From Curtobacterium sp. A7_M15 (lineage in GTDB: Bacteria; Actinomycetota; Actinomycetes; Actinomycetales; Microbacteriaceae), in contig NZ_JAUZED010000016.1 of NCBI RefSeq assembly GCF_030705415.1, positions 1-45,911 of the forward strand: a stretch of 45,911 bases of DNA. The letters run 5' to 3'. Below the pieces are notes generated by a model. It was not told the origin of the DNA. It saw only the letters and a list, made by a program, of their open reading frames with translations, and ran no database searches. Both the position numbers and the translations under genes were made by a program. This document shows, piece after piece, positions 32,018-41,577 of this stretch (the first letter of the stretch is position 1; every line of letters begins with the position of its first letter).

Positions 32018-32698
32018 ATGACGTCGGAGTGGAACGGGGCAGACGCTGCGCACCGGTACGGGGCGACACTGCTCGAAGGCGACCTCGTTCGGTTCCGCGC
32101 GTTGGAGGACGCGGACCTGCCCGACCTGGTGCGGTGGTGGCGCGACCCGGAGTGGGCGGTGCTCCAGCAGATCATCGTCCGTCCACGCCCAGCGGATTCG
32201 GTCGTCGAGATGTTCCGCAGCTGGAGCAAGAGCGACGGGAGCGGCGAGGTCGGGTTCAGCGTCGTCGACCGCATGTCGGGCACGCTCGTCGGCCACGTGA
32301 CGCTCTTCGGCGCGAAGCTCCCGGTCCGGGCCGCGACCCTGGCCGTCATGATCGGCAGCGAGCACGTGGGACAGGGGTTCGGCACGGACGCGGTCCGACT
32401 CCTCACGGACTACGGGTTCCGCGAGATGGGACTGAACCGCATCGAGATCCAGGTGCACGCGTTCAACGACCGAGCGCGCGCCGTCTACGCCAAGACCGGC
32501 TACCGCGTCGAGGGCGTGCGCCGCGAGGCGACCTTCCACGACGGGCGCTTCCACGACGAGGTCATCATGTCCGCACTGGCCCGCGACTGGTCGAGCAGAT
32601 CGACCGGCGCCACGCCCGAGCCACCGGACGCGGCCGTGCGAGGATCGAGCCGTGGGGGAAACGAGAGTGTTGCGGGCGGACGTGCCCGAGGCCGCTGA
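32018..32698 (+). CDS. GNAT family N-acetyltransferase (RimJ/RimL-like)
   Basis: Acetyl-CoA-dependent acetyltransferase of 226 residues. It opens with LEGDLVRFRALEDADLPDLVRWWRDPEW, typical of the Acetyltransf_3 group, and has VGHVTLFGAKLPVRAATLAVMIG, the CoA pyrophosphate loop GQGFGTDAVRLL and the closing NRIEIQVHAFNDRARAVYAKTGYRVEGVRREA. The last ~30 residues after ALARDW are a disordered Ser/Pro/Arg tail that overlaps the next gene by 47 bases. ATG 32018 is the start. The acetylated substrate is unknown. Confidence 0.9.
   Translation: MTSEWNGADAAHRYGATLLEGDLVRFRALEDADLPDLVRWWRDPEWAVLQQIIVRPRPADSVVEMFRSWSKSDGSGEVGFSVVDRMSGTLVGHVTLFGAKLPVRAATLAVMIGSEHVGQGFGTDAVRLLTDYGFREMGLNRIEIQVHAFNDRARAVYAKTGYRVEGVRREATFHDGRFHDEVIMSALARDWSSRSTGATPEPPDAAVRGSSRGGNESVAGGRARGR
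32640..32645 (+). promoter_or_regulatory. -10-like element before the second GNAT gene
   Basis: GAGGAT ends 6 bases before GTG 32652, the leaderless spacing found elsewhere here. It lies within the 3' end of the first GNAT gene. Confidence 0.3.
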
Positions 32699-33239
32699 AC
32701 TCGAAGCGCAGGGCTGGAACGTCACCGCACGATCGTTCGGCGCCCAGCTCGACGCCGACCGGGTCGACCGCCAGCGGCTGCAGGCGCTCGTGGACCGCAC
32801 CGCTGACATCGGCGTGACGGGGCCGCTCGGGCCCGACGACGTCGACGCCGTCCTCCGGCTCGACGCCCTGACGGCCGACCACTACCCCGGCGGCATCGCG
32901 ACCCAGCACGAGCCACTCGACCGCGGGGCGGCGACCCCGACGCCGGCACGGCGCGCGTTCGGCACCGTCACACCGGACGGCGAGCTCGTCGCGATGACCT
33001 TCGTCGACACGGACGGCCCCCATGCCGAGACCCACTTCACGGTCGTGCACCCCGCGCTGCGCGGTCGCGGGCTCGGGCAGGCAGTCAAGGCCGCGTCGGT
33101 CCTCGCCCTCGTGACGTCCGGCACCACCCGCTTCCGTACCGGCGGGTCGGCCGACAACTCCGCGATCGCGGCGGCGAACGCCGCCCTCGGGTACGTCCGC
33201 GACGAGGAGTGGGTGACGCTCGAAGCGCGCCGACGGTGA
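32652..33239 (+). CDS. GNAT family N-acetyltransferase
   Basis: A 195-residue GNAT protein, different from its upstream neighbour and closer to the two-domain mycothiol-synthase-like half-repeats. The N-terminal third is variable; the core has AFGTVTPDGELVAMTFVDTD, HFTVVHPALRGRGLGQAVKAASVLAL (CoA loop RGRGLG near residues 137-142) and NSAIAAANAALGYVRDEEW. The start is GTG 32652. The 3' end lies in a 144-bp sequence that is repeated, with the last 18 codons recognisable, at 39629. So this is the complete copy and the distal one a fragment. Substrate unknown. Confidence 0.85.
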   Translation: MGETRVLRADVPEAAELEAQGWNVTARSFGAQLDADRVDRQRLQALVDRTADIGVTGPLGPDDVDAVLRLDALTADHYPGGIATQHEPLDRGAATPTPARRAFGTVTPDGELVAMTFVDTDGPHAETHFTVVHPALRGRGLGQAVKAASVLALVTSGTTRFRTGGSADNSAIAAANAALGYVRDEEWVTLEARRR

Positions 33240-33326
33240 GGACGTGCGCGTCATCGGACGGGAGGCGCGGGCCGGGCCCGCACCGCGCCTCCCGTCCGTG
33301 ACACCAACCGCTGGGTGACGGCGCCG
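33183..33326. repeat. 144-bp direct repeat, copy A (left boundary of the 6.3-kb block)
   Basis: Aligned without gaps to 39629-39772, it differs at 11 positions by hand count. It comprises the last 18 codons of the GNAT gene, the terminator hairpin, and on the other strand a decayed 3' end of the LD-carboxypeptidase gene (ends TQRLV but with the stop lost). Confidence 0.9.
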
Positions 33327-33604
33327 CTCGCCGACCGCGCCCGAAGGCAGGAGCTGAGCGCCCCGCGGGAGACGGTGCGTTCCTGCGCATCGGTCGTGCA
33401 GATTCCCACGAGCAGCCGCGCCGACGCGTGCCTAGAGTCTGAATCGTTCCCGCTCTCAGCGAAGGAAATCGGCGGCATTGCGATCTCTGCTGCTCTGCCG
33501 TGCATTCCCGTCTCATCCGTCACTTTGCGTGTCATGACCCCACGAACCCGGTACCAGCGGGAATGTCGGGGCGATTCTCGGCGCGCGGAAAACGAAAGGT
33601 CACC
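33240..33604. other. Non-coding stretch: terminator, repeat end and upstream region of the SDR gene
   Basis: After the hairpin and the carboxypeptidase remnant come about 280 bases that hold no supported gene. They form the left edge of the inserted block and the promoter region of the SDR-malic enzyme-fumarase genes. No clear -35/-10 pair stands out. GAAAGG (33594-33599) is the ribosome site of the SDR gene. Confidence 0.5.
33256..33297. terminator. Hairpin terminator after the GNAT genes
   Basis: ggacgggaggcgcgg (33256-33270) pairs perfectly with ccgcgcctcccgtcc (33283-33297) over 15 bp, with a 12-base GC-rich loop. The same hairpin is present in copy B at 39702 and a related one at 21343. 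Confidence 0.85.
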
Positions 33605-34492
33605 ATGTCACCGTCCAATTCGCTCAAGAAGGTCCTCATCACCGGCGCCGGCACCGGTTTCGGGCAGGAGGTCGCGTTCCGTCTGGCCGAGAAGGGCTTC
33701 GACGTGCACGCGACCGTCGAGGTCTACGCACAGGTGCAGACCCTCAAGCGTCAGGCAGCCGAGCGCGGCGTGACGCTGCACGTCAGCAAGCTCGACGTCA
33801 CCGTCGAGGGCGACCGCCGCAAGGCCCTCGACTGGGGCATCGAGATCCTCGTCAACAACGCCGGCGTCGGTGAGGGTGGCGCGACCGTGGACATCCCCGA
33901 GTGGAACGTCCGCCACCAGTTCGAGGTCAACGTCACCGGCCCGCTCATGCTCACGCAGGGCATCGCGAAGCAGATGGCGAAGCGCGGCACCGGCCGCATC
34001 ATCTGGGTCTCGTCGCGTGAGGGCCTGAACGTCAACCCGTTCACGGGGATCTACTCGGCATCGAAGCACGCCGTCGAGGCGATCGCGGAGAGCATGAAGG
34101 ACGAACTCCAGGAGTTCGGCGTCGAGGTCGCGACGATGAACCCCGGTCCGTTCCTCACCGGCTTCAACGACCGGATCTTCCAGACCTGGGAAGGTTGGGA
34201 GGACGAGCCGGCGGAGCGTCTGTACGACTACTCGAAGCTCGCCTTCCCCCGGGCACAGTTCAACCCGGAGGCCGTCTACGCGACCCTCACCGCCCTCGCG
34301 GCCGGCGAGATCGACTCCTACCGGAACCTCGAGCCGAAGTCGATGATCGAGGAGACCAAGCAGCTCATCGAGGCGCCGTGGTCGAAGAAGACGACCGACG
34401 GTCTCGGCACCCGGAACGAGAACATCCAGAACGCCTTCGACATGCAGCCCGAGCAGCTCCGCGACGACCAGGACCCGATCCCCGCGCCGTGA
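33605..34492 (+). CDS. Short-chain dehydrogenase/reductase (SDR)
   Basis: NAD(P)-dependent oxidoreductase of 295 residues. Classical SDR motifs: TGAGTGFG (13-20), NNAG (84-87), catalytic Ser137 in VSSREG, and YSASK with Tyr150 and Lys154. PGPFLTGFND after the active site and an extended C-terminal tail (to EQLRDDQDPIPAP) are present. ATG 33605 has GAAAGG five bases before it; an upstream in-frame ATG has no ribosome site. First gene of the block with malic enzyme and fumarase, so a hydroxy-/keto-acid substrate is possible, but this is context only. A hairpin (34500) separates it from the malic enzyme. Confidence 0.9.
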   Translation: MSPSNSLKKVLITGAGTGFGQEVAFRLAEKGFDVHATVEVYAQVQTLKRQAAERGVTLHVSKLDVTVEGDRRKALDWGIEILVNNAGVGEGGATVDIPEWNVRHQFEVNVTGPLMLTQGIAKQMAKRGTGRIIWVSSREGLNVNPFTGIYSASKHAVEAIAESMKDELQEFGVEVATMNPGPFLTGFNDRIFQTWEGWEDEPAERLYDYSKLAFPRAQFNPEAVYATLTALAAGEIDSYRNLEPKSMIEETKQLIEAPWSKKTTDGLGTRNENIQNAFDMQPEQLRDDQDPIPAP

Positions 34493-34499
34493 GCACCCC

Positions 34500-34530
34500 G
34501 TGGGCGCGGCACACGCGCGGCCGCGCCCAC
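34500..34530 (+). terminator. Hairpin between the SDR and malic enzyme genes
   Basis: gtgggcgcgg (34500-34509) pairs perfectly with ccgcgcccac (34521-34530) around an 11-base loop. Lying 8 bases after the SDR stop and 32 before the malic enzyme start, it may attenuate read-through or protect the upstream message. Confidence 0.55.
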
Positions 34531-34561
34531 ACCCCCGTCGACTCGACCGCAAAGGAACGTC

Positions 34562-36235
34562 GTGAGCATCTCCGACCCGAACACACACCTCCCCGTCCTC
34601 CGCGACCCGATCCGCAACCGCGGCACCGCCTTCTCGCACCAGGAGCGCGCAGACCTCGGCATCACCGGCCGACTCCCCGCCGCCGTCGAGACCCTCGACG
34701 AGCAGGCGGCTCGCTGTTGGGCGCAGCTGCAGCGCAAGTCCACCCCGCTCGAGCAGTACACGTACCTCGAACTGCTCCGAGACCGGAACGAGACGCTGTA
34801 CTTCCGCGTCCTCGGTGACCACCTGCGCGACCTCCTGCCCGTCGTCTACGACCCGACCGTCGGCGACGCCATCAAGGACTGGAGCAGGGACTACCGCGTC
34901 TCCCAGGCCGCGTACCTCTCCATCGACCGCATCGACGACATCGAGGCGACCCTGCAGTCCTTCGGGTACGGTCCCGACGACGTCGACCTGGTCGTCTGCA
35001 CCGACGCCGAGGAGATCCTCGGGATCGGCGACTGGGGCGTCAACGGCGTCGACATCTCCGTCGGCAAACTCGCCGTCTACACCGCCGCCGCCGGCATCGA
35101 CCCCGGCCGGGTCATCGCGGTCAGCCTCGACTGCGGGACGAACAACGCGGCCCTGCTGAACGACCCGGCGTACCTCGGCAACCGGCACGCACGCGTCGGC
35201 GGCGACCGCTACGACGACTTCATCCGCCAGTACGTCACCGTCGCCTCGGAGCTGTTCCCGAAGGCGCTGCTGCACTTCGAGGACTTCGGCCCGCAGAACG
35301 CCCGTCGGATCCTCGACGAGTACCGCGACAGCACCCGGATCTTCAACGACGACATGCAGGGCACCGGCGCCATCGTCGTCGCGAGCATCATCTCGGCGAT
35401 GCGTGTCACCGGGCAGACGTTCGCCGACCAACGCCTCGTCGTGTTCGGTGCGGGCACTGCCGGGACCGGGATGGCGGACCAGATCACCGCCGGCATGGTG
35501 CGAGACGGCCTGACCGAGGACGAAGCACGAGCCCGTGTCTGGCTCATCGACAAGCACGGCCTCGTCACCGACGACATGACCGACCTGCCGAACTACCAGG
35601 CCGCGTACGCCCGGCCCGCAGGCGAGGTCGCCGACTGGGATCGGAAGGACGACACGATCGACTTGCTCACCGTGGTGCGCCAGGTGCACCCGACCGTGCT
35701 CATCGGTACGTCGACGGTCCACGGCGCGTTCACGAAGGACGTCGTGGAGGCCCTCTGCGCCGGCGTCGACCGGCCGGTGCTGCTGCCGCTGTCCAACCCG
35801 ACCGAACGCATCGAGGTGATGCCGGAGGACGCGATCGCGTGGTCCGACGGCAAGGCGCTCGTCGCGGTCGGCATCCCGTCCGACTCGATCGAGCACGACG
35901 GGACCACCTTCACCATCGGGCAGGCGAACAACTCCTTGCTGTACCCAGGACTCGGTCTCGGCACCATCGTCTCCCGTGCCACGCACGTCACGGACGGCAT
36001 GCTGCTCGCTGCTGCCACCGCGATCGCCGACCAGGTCGACGCGACCGCGCTCGGTGCGTCGCTCCTGCCGCCGGTGGAGAACCTCCGCGCCTCGTCCGCC
36101 ATCGCCGCGTTCGCCGTCGTCCGAGCCGCCGCGGCCGACGGCGTCGCCACGGTCACGTTCGGCAGCGACTCGGAACTCACCCAGGCGGTCCAGGACGCGA
36201 TGTGGCAGCCCGACTACCCCAGCCAGGAGGGTTGA
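34562..36235 (+). CDS. NAD-dependent malic enzyme (large, MaeA/SfcA type)
   Basis: Converts malate to pyruvate and CO2 with NAD(P). The 557-residue length matches the large malic enzymes. Visible: TPLEQYTYLELLRDRNETLYFRVL, catalytic Tyr96 in VVYDPTVGDA (usual form YTPTVG), Lys169 in VDISVGKL (usual form PIGKL), metal ligands Glu240-Asp241 in HFEDFG and Asp264 in FNDDMQGTGA, and the dinucleotide loop GAGTAGTG from residue 297. Changes in the two motifs (Asp for Thr after Tyr, Ser-Val for Pro-Ile) mark a divergent branch. GTG 34562 follows AAAGGAA. Four bases separate it from fumarase, so malate made by fumarase could feed it directly. Confidence 0.92.
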   Translation: MSISDPNTHLPVLRDPIRNRGTAFSHQERADLGITGRLPAAVETLDEQAARCWAQLQRKSTPLEQYTYLELLRDRNETLYFRVLGDHLRDLLPVVYDPTVGDAIKDWSRDYRVSQAAYLSIDRIDDIEATLQSFGYGPDDVDLVVCTDAEEILGIGDWGVNGVDISVGKLAVYTAAAGIDPGRVIAVSLDCGTNNAALLNDPAYLGNRHARVGGDRYDDFIRQYVTVASELFPKALLHFEDFGPQNARRILDEYRDSTRIFNDDMQGTGAIVVASIISAMRVTGQTFADQRLVVFGAGTAGTGMADQITAGMVRDGLTEDEARARVWLIDKHGLVTDDMTDLPNYQAAYARPAGEVADWDRKDDTIDLLTVVRQVHPTVLIGTSTVHGAFTKDVVEALCAGVDRPVLLPLSNPTERIEVMPEDAIAWSDGKALVAVGIPSDSIEHDGTTFTIGQANNSLLYPGLGLGTIVSRATHVTDGMLLAAATAIADQVDATALGASLLPPVENLRASSAIAAFAVVRAAAADGVATVTFGSDSELTQAVQDAMWQPDYPSQEG

Positions 36236-36239
36236 GCAG

Positions 36240-37736
<1,497 letters not shown>

Positions 37737-37858
37737 CCGGCGGAGCCCGACCGCAACACCCGGGCAGCATGACCCATCGGGGGACACAGCTGTCGCACGG
37801 CGGGCTCCGTCCCAGCACGCCGACCGGCACGCCCACACCGAGCGATGAACTGCTCGAT

Positions 37859-37880
37859 GCGGGCGTGCGCGTGCCCGCGC
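37859..37880. terminator. Small hairpin in the gap between fumC and the LysR gene
   Basis: gcgggc pairs with gcccgc around gtgcgcgt, in the 175-base gap where the two genes converge. A longer-range dyad (cggagcccg 37741-37749 with cgggctccg 37800-37808) lies just upstream. Nothing else is seen in the gap. Confidence 0.4.
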
Positions 37881-37911
37881 GAGCGCCCGCCGGAGCGCGG
37901 TGGAGGAGCGG

Positions 37912-38859
37912 TCAGCCGGAGACGGTCGTCCCGGTGGTGCTCCTGTCGTTCGGCATCCACACGAGCTCGTCGCGCCGGTCGAGGACCTCCCGGTGCAGCG
38001 CCTCACGGATCGCTGCGATGGCCGGCCGGTGGATGGCTTCTCGGCGCATCACCATCGAGACCGGGACGCGGGGAAGCGTCACCGTCGCGTCGACGGGGCG
38101 GATACCGTCGACCGTCCCCGCCATGAACTTCGACAGCAAGCCGATACCGGTACCACCGCGCACGGCTGCGAGCTGAGCGAAGATGCTCGTCGAACTGAAT
38201 GCGAGGTCCGCTGTCTCGACGACCTCGGCGAGGTCGAGCTCGCGGATCTTCTGCAGTGCGTCGATGAAGTACACCAGGCGGTGGTCCTGCAGGTCGGCCA
38301 GTGTCGCCGGGTTGCCGTGGCGGGCGAAGTAGTCGTCGCTGCCGTAGAAATCGCTGTCGTACTCGCAGAGCCGTTCGAGGTGCAGCCGTGTCGCGGGCCG
38401 CCGCCCGGGAGTGATGGCGATGTCGAAGCTGTTGGCCTGCAACCCGAGTTCACGGGAGCCGGTGACGAGTTCGACGGACAGGTCGGGGTGCTCGCGCTGG
38501 ACGCGGCCCACTGCGGGCACCACGAACACCGTCCCGAAGCCCTCGGCGGCGGTGATGCGGACCATGCCGGACACGCTGCCGGGCTCGACGCCGGAAGCGT
38601 ACTGCGCGACGGACTCCACCGAGCGTTGCACCTCGCGTGCGTGTTCGAGGAGGTCCCTGCCGGCGTCGGTCAGCATCCACCCGTCGTCGCTCCGGCTGAT
38701 GATGCGGATGCCCAGCGCGTCCTCGAGCGCGTGCAGACGCCGTGACACGGTCGAGTGGTCGACACCCATCGCCCGGGCAGCGGTGGTGAGCCGCCCGGTC
38801 TCCGCGATCGCGGCGAGGTGTCGCAGGTCGTCGGACCTCAGGTCTCGGGCCTTCACCAT
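37912..38859 (-). CDS. LysR-family transcriptional regulator
   Basis: A 315-residue regulator. The N-terminal HTH (about 10-68) reads DLRHLAAIAETGRLTTAARAMGVDHSTVSRRLHALEDALGIRII, and a linker helix leads to a LysR substrate-binding domain (GMVRITAAEGFGTVFVVPAVGRV, LVTGSRELGLQANSFDIAITPGR, LAAVRGGTGIGLLSKFMAG). It belongs to the group with HST in the recognition helix. Converging on fumC and inside the same flanking repeats, it is the likely regulator of the SDR-malic enzyme-fumarase genes. ATG 38859 is the start. The inducer is unknown; a dicarboxylate would make sense. Confidence 0.9.
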   Translation of the reverse strand: MVKARDLRSDDLRHLAAIAETGRLTTAARAMGVDHSTVSRRLHALEDALGIRIISRSDDGWMLTDAGRDLLEHAREVQRSVESVAQYASGVEPGSVSGMVRITAAEGFGTVFVVPAVGRVQREHPDLSVELVTGSRELGLQANSFDIAITPGRRPATRLHLERLCEYDSDFYGSDDYFARHGNPATLADLQDHRLVYFIDALQKIRELDLAEVVETADLAFSSTSIFAQLAAVRGGTGIGLLSKFMAGTVDGIRPVDATVTLPRVPVSMVMRREAIHRPAIAAIREALHREVLDRRDELVWMPNDRSTTGTTVSG

Positions 38860-39069
38860 GCGGTGCTCCTGTCGGCGGTGGTGCTCTCGGTCGGGCGGAG
38901 GAGGATCTCGCCGTCGACGCCGCGGGCCCGCAGGGAGTGGGCTCGGGCGTCATCGTGAGGCGGCTTCACATCATCGCGTTGCTCGCCACGGGCGTCCAGC
39001 GGCACGGCGCAAGTGGGGACGGGCGCCACCCTCCCCCAGATGCGATGCCCCCCGGGGAGAGCGTCCGTG

Positions 39070-39477
39070 TCAGGGCTCGCGGAGGTCGGCGAGCTCGACC
39101 TGCTCACCGAACATCCCCCAGTCCGACTCGGGCGTCTCGTTGATCACGACGTAGACGGGGATGCCCGCGCCCAGGGACGCGTGCGTCCGGAGGATCTCGG
39201 TTGCCTCAGCGATCAGGTGCTTGCGGGCGCGGTCATCGAGACCTCCCTCCAGCGCGTACACCTCGAGGACGACCGTCGGTGACGGAGCGAGCGAACCGCC
39301 GCGGAACACGCTCTCCGTCTGGTACTCCGAGAACAGCACCCAAACGCCTTCGCGGACCTCCTTCCGTTCCGAGAGCTTCTCGCAGTCGATCCCGAGGTCC
39401 GTCAACGCAGACGCGATACCCCAACGGACGTGCGAGGGGAACGTCCCCTCCGTCGAGCGGACAAACATCTTCGGCAT
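39070..39477 (-). CDS. Tautomerase superfamily protein (MIF/4-OT-like, Pro-1)
   Basis: A 135-residue protein with Pro directly after the initiator Met (MPKMFVRSTEGTF), the catalytic N-terminal proline of the tautomerase superfamily. Two beta-alpha-beta units follow (GIASALTDLGIDCEKL; then TVVLEVYALEGGLDDRARKHLIAEATEILRTHASL and PVYVVINETPESDWGMFGEQV). The length matches the two-unit members (MSAD, cis-CaaD, MIF-like) rather than 62-residue 4-OT. The phrase V-I-N-E-T-P-E-S-D-W-G fits that group. ATG 39477 has AGGAGT six bases before it. It would catalyse keto-enol tautomerisation or decarboxylation of a keto acid; substrate unknown. It lies inside the repeat-flanked block, 210 bases upstream of the LysR gene. 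Confidence 0.82.
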   Translation of the reverse strand: MPKMFVRSTEGTFPSHVRWGIASALTDLGIDCEKLSERKEVREGVWVLFSEYQTESVFRGGSLAPSPTVVLEVYALEGGLDDRARKHLIAEATEILRTHASLGAGIPVYVVINETPESDWGMFGEQVELADLREP

Positions 39478-39612
39478 GACACTCCTGTTCGACGGTGGGT
39501 GGATCGCGGCGCGGATGGACTCCACGGGCTCCACCCGCAAACGCTACGAGTCCAGAGGTGCCCCGCGAAGCGGCAGTTCCCCACACCGGGCGTGCAGCGA
39601 TGCGCCGTCGAC

Positions 39613-39684
39613 GCGATCGCCCGGGCGAGCCCTCGGGTCCGTCCGCGACGAGGAGTGGGTGACGCCCGAAGCGCGCCGACGGTG
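39613..39684 (+). pseudogene. 3' remnant of the GNAT gene
   Basis: The last 18 codons read ALGSVRDEEWVTPEARRR and stop, against ALGYVRDEEWVTLEARRR in the intact gene ending at 33239. A weaker match (gcgatcgc ... ggcga) extends about 16 bases further upstream with a small gap. There is no start codon or CoA-binding loop, so it is a fragment left by duplication. Confidence 0.75.
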
Positions 39685-39772
39685 ACGACGTGCGCACCGT
39701 CGGACGGGAGGCGCGGGTCGGGCCCGCACCGCGCCTCCCGTCCGTCAGACCAACCGCTGGGTGATGGTGCCG
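39629..39772. repeat. 144-bp direct repeat, copy B (right boundary of the 6.3-kb block)
   Basis: This copy matches 33183-33326 at 133 of 144 positions, same orientation. It contains the GNAT remnant, the terminator and the true 3' end of the LD-carboxypeptidase gene with its stop at 39745. The two copies bracket SDR, malic enzyme, fumC, LysR and tautomerase genes. Confidence 0.9.
39702..39743. terminator. Hairpin terminator of the LD-carboxypeptidase operon
   Basis: ggacgggaggcgcgg (39702-39716) pairs with ccgcgcctcccgtcc (39729-39743), as in copy A. It ends 2 bases from the stop codon of the carboxypeptidase gene on the minus strand. Confidence 0.85.
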
Positions 39773-40764
39773 ACCGGTCCGTCGAGCACGACGTCGGCGA
39801 GCGCGCCGTTCACCAGCGGCATCTGTGGCGGCTGGTGGCCGGTGTCGAAGTCGAGGACCACGGGGATGCCGAGGTCGCCGAGGGCTCGGCGGACGGCGTC
39901 GTCCTGGTCCAGCCCGCGCACCGCAGCGCCCTCGGTGCGGCCGATGAGGACGCCGCTCGCGTCGTCGAACCAGCCCGCGAGCCGCAGGGAGGTGAGCATG
40001 CGGAGTGCGGTGACGGCGTTCGACTCCGCGACCTCGAGGTGCACGATGGTGCCCTCGGGTGCGTGCCGTCGCGCGAAATCGGGCACGTCTCCGTAGGGGG
40101 TCGCGGCGAGCAGTGACACCGTCTCGAGGCACCCGCCGATGAGGCGTCCGCGGATCGCGAGCTGGGACGCGCCGTCGAGGGTGCGCCAGCGCGTCGGGGT
40201 GTCGTAGGCGCCGTCGCGGTCGAGGACCTCGTCGGACCACGCACCCCAGGGGCGGCTGCGGCGACGCGGGGCGCTGCGTTGTTCGATCGTCCCGCCCGAT
40301 GGGAGCGCCGCGACGTCGGTCCACCGGGCGAACTCGGTGGGCAGCTCGTACGGCTCGTCCATGAGGTTCGCACCGTGCAGGGTCGCGAGGCCCGTCATCG
40401 TCGTGAGCGGCAGGAGCAGGGTCGAGATGTCGGACCAGCCGACGAACCAGGCGCGTGCGGCGGCGAGGGCGTGCCAGTCGATCGAGCCCACGAGCTCGAT
40501 CGCCAGCTCGCCGCCCCACGGCGGCAGGACCACGTCGGCGCTCCGGAAGGCGTCGTGCAGGTCGGCGACACGCTCGGAGGCGGTGGCGGGGACGAGCCCC
40601 GGCGTGCTGGCGTGCGGCCGGACGTGCACGGAGAGTCCCCCCGCCGTCAGGGCGTCCGCGCCGTCCTGCAGTCGGCGGTGCAGGCGTTCGGGGACGCCCA
40701 TCGACGGAGCCGGCACCTCGATGCGACCGCTGGCGACCAGGGGCCTCGGGTAGGTGATGGCCAC
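39745..40764 (-). CDS. S66 family peptidase (LD-carboxypeptidase/MccF-like)
   Basis: Serine peptidase of 339 residues. S66 enzymes cleave the LD bond of murein tetrapeptides or, as MccF, inactivate microcin-C-like nucleotide peptides. The family triad is visible: Ser111 in VGWSDIS, Glu244 in VHLEVAES and His310 in DFDTGHQPPQMPL; GGELAIELVGSIDW near 84-97 and GRTEGAAVRG also match. The start is GTG 40764, 5 bases after the stop of the small upstream gene; the frame continues upstream only as an antisense-like overlap. The substrate side (murein or antibiotic) cannot be decided. Confidence 0.9.
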   Translation of the reverse strand: MAITYPRPLVASGRIEVPAPSMGVPERLHRRLQDGADALTAGGLSVHVRPHASTPGLVPATASERVADLHDAFRSADVVLPPWGGELAIELVGSIDWHALAAARAWFVGWSDISTLLLPLTTMTGLATLHGANLMDEPYELPTEFARWTDVAALPSGGTIEQRSAPRRRSRPWGAWSDEVLDRDGAYDTPTRWRTLDGASQLAIRGRLIGGCLETVSLLAATPYGDVPDFARRHAPEGTIVHLEVAESNAVTALRMLTSLRLAGWFDDASGVLIGRTEGAAVRGLDQDDAVRRALGDLGIPVVLDFDTGHQPPQMPLVNGALADVVLDGPVGTITQRLV

Positions 40765-40769
40765 GGTGC

Positions 40770-41075
40770 TCAGGCCGCGTCGAGACGAGCGGTGTTGCGG
40801 GGCAGCCAACCGGCGCGGTAGACGAGCCGATCGTCGTCCGGCCGCGCGGTCACGGTGCGGGTCGCGAGGCCGAACCGCCACACGCGGTTGTAGAGGTAGA
40901 CGCCGATCTCGGTGCCGCCGTCGTCCGGGACGGCCCAGGTGCCGGTCCCCCACTGCGCCGGGTGCCCGACGCCGTCGATCGTCACGGTCGGTCGGGCGAA
41001 CCATGTGAGTGGCGGGCGGGTGATCTCGAGTTCCACGCGGCGCTTGGTCGTGCCGGACGGCTGGGTCGTCTCCAC
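40770..41075 (-). CDS. Hypothetical small beta-rich protein
   Basis: A 101-residue protein I do not recognise. It has the pattern of a small beta-sandwich: KRRVELEITRPPLTWFARPTVTIDG, GTEIGVYLYNRVWRFGLATRTV and RLVYRAGWLPRN, with many Trp/Tyr/Arg residues and no membrane segment. GTG 41075 is the start. It sits between the HIT gene (27 bases) and the S66 peptidase gene (5 bases), all on the minus strand, so it is probably co-expressed. The close spacing and codon pattern support a real gene. Confidence 0.7.
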   Translation of the reverse strand: METTQPSGTTKRRVELEITRPPLTWFARPTVTIDGVGHPAQWGTGTWAVPDDGGTEIGVYLYNRVWRFGLATRTVTARPDDDRLVYRAGWLPRNTARLDAA

Positions 41076-41102
41076 CGTCGCAGGATACGGGGCCGCCGTC
41101 GT

Positions 41103-41540
41103 TCAGGACTCGTCACGCAGGCGTTCCGCGATCGCCGCGCGGTCGGCGGGTTCGAGCGGGGGAAGCGGGTAGCGACTCGTGTCCTCACGGAACTCGTACC
41201 CGTCCCCCGAGGCGCGCGGGACGACGTGCAGGTGCGCGTGGGGAACGCCCTGGTCGGCGGCGGCACCGTTCGACATCACCAGGTTCGTCCCCTCGACGGC
41301 CGCACCGAGCACCTGACGCAGCGCGCGGTCCGCTCGCTGCGCGACGAGCGCCATCTCGGTGACCTCGCGGGGGTCCATTGCGGCGAGGTCGGGCGCGTGC
41401 CGGAGCGGCAGCACGAGCAGGTGCCCCGGGTTGATCGGGTGCCTGTCCAACACCGCGAGGACGAGGTCGCCGCGGACGACGACGTCGAAGGAGCCGGCCG
41501 CGAGGGCGGCACAGAAGTCGCACGGTCGATCTCCGGTCAC
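41103..41540 (-). CDS. HIT family hydrolase
   Basis: Nucleotide hydrolase or transferase of the histidine triad superfamily, 145 residues. CDFC at residues 7-10 begins the fold (a possible zinc-binding pair), INPGHLLVLPLRHAPDLA is in the middle, and the triad HAHLHVVPR (His-x-His-x-His) is near residue 110. The start is set at GTG 41540 because TACGCT ends 7 bases before it, the leaderless spacing seen repeatedly here; GTG 41564 would add 8 residues without a ribosome site. It heads the HIT-hypothetical-S66 group. Confidence 0.9.
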   Translation of the reverse strand: MTGDRPCDFCAALAAGSFDVVVRGDLVLAVLDRHPINPGHLLVLPLRHAPDLAAMDPREVTEMALVAQRADRALRQVLGAAVEGTNLVMSNGAAADQGVPHAHLHVVPRASGDGYEFREDTSRYPLPPLEPADRAAIAERLRDES

Positions 41541-41547
41541 CCCGTCG

Positions 41548-41553
41548 AGCGTA
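41548..41553 (-). promoter_or_regulatory. -10-like element of the HIT operon (leaderless start)
   Basis: TACGCT on the minus strand ends 7 bases before GTG 41540. This matches the hexamer-to-start spacing at 4465, 21471, 22409 and 1845. Confidence 0.45.
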
Positions 41554-41577
41554 GCGATCGGCACCGTCCCCGTGACC

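Larger units (their letters stand above)
39478..39744. other. Right edge of the inserted block
   Basis: This stretch holds the promoter region of the tautomerase gene (TAGCGT near 39540 on the minus strand is a possible -10), then the GNAT 3' remnant, the terminator hairpin and the start of the LD-carboxypeptidase 3' end. No intact gene is present. Confidence 0.5.

Noticed and set aside
31568-32809. 413-codon minus-strand frame through the GNAT genes
   Set aside because: It is antisense to two GNAT genes. Only its last 35 codons, which have a plausible start and different composition, were kept as a possible small ORF.
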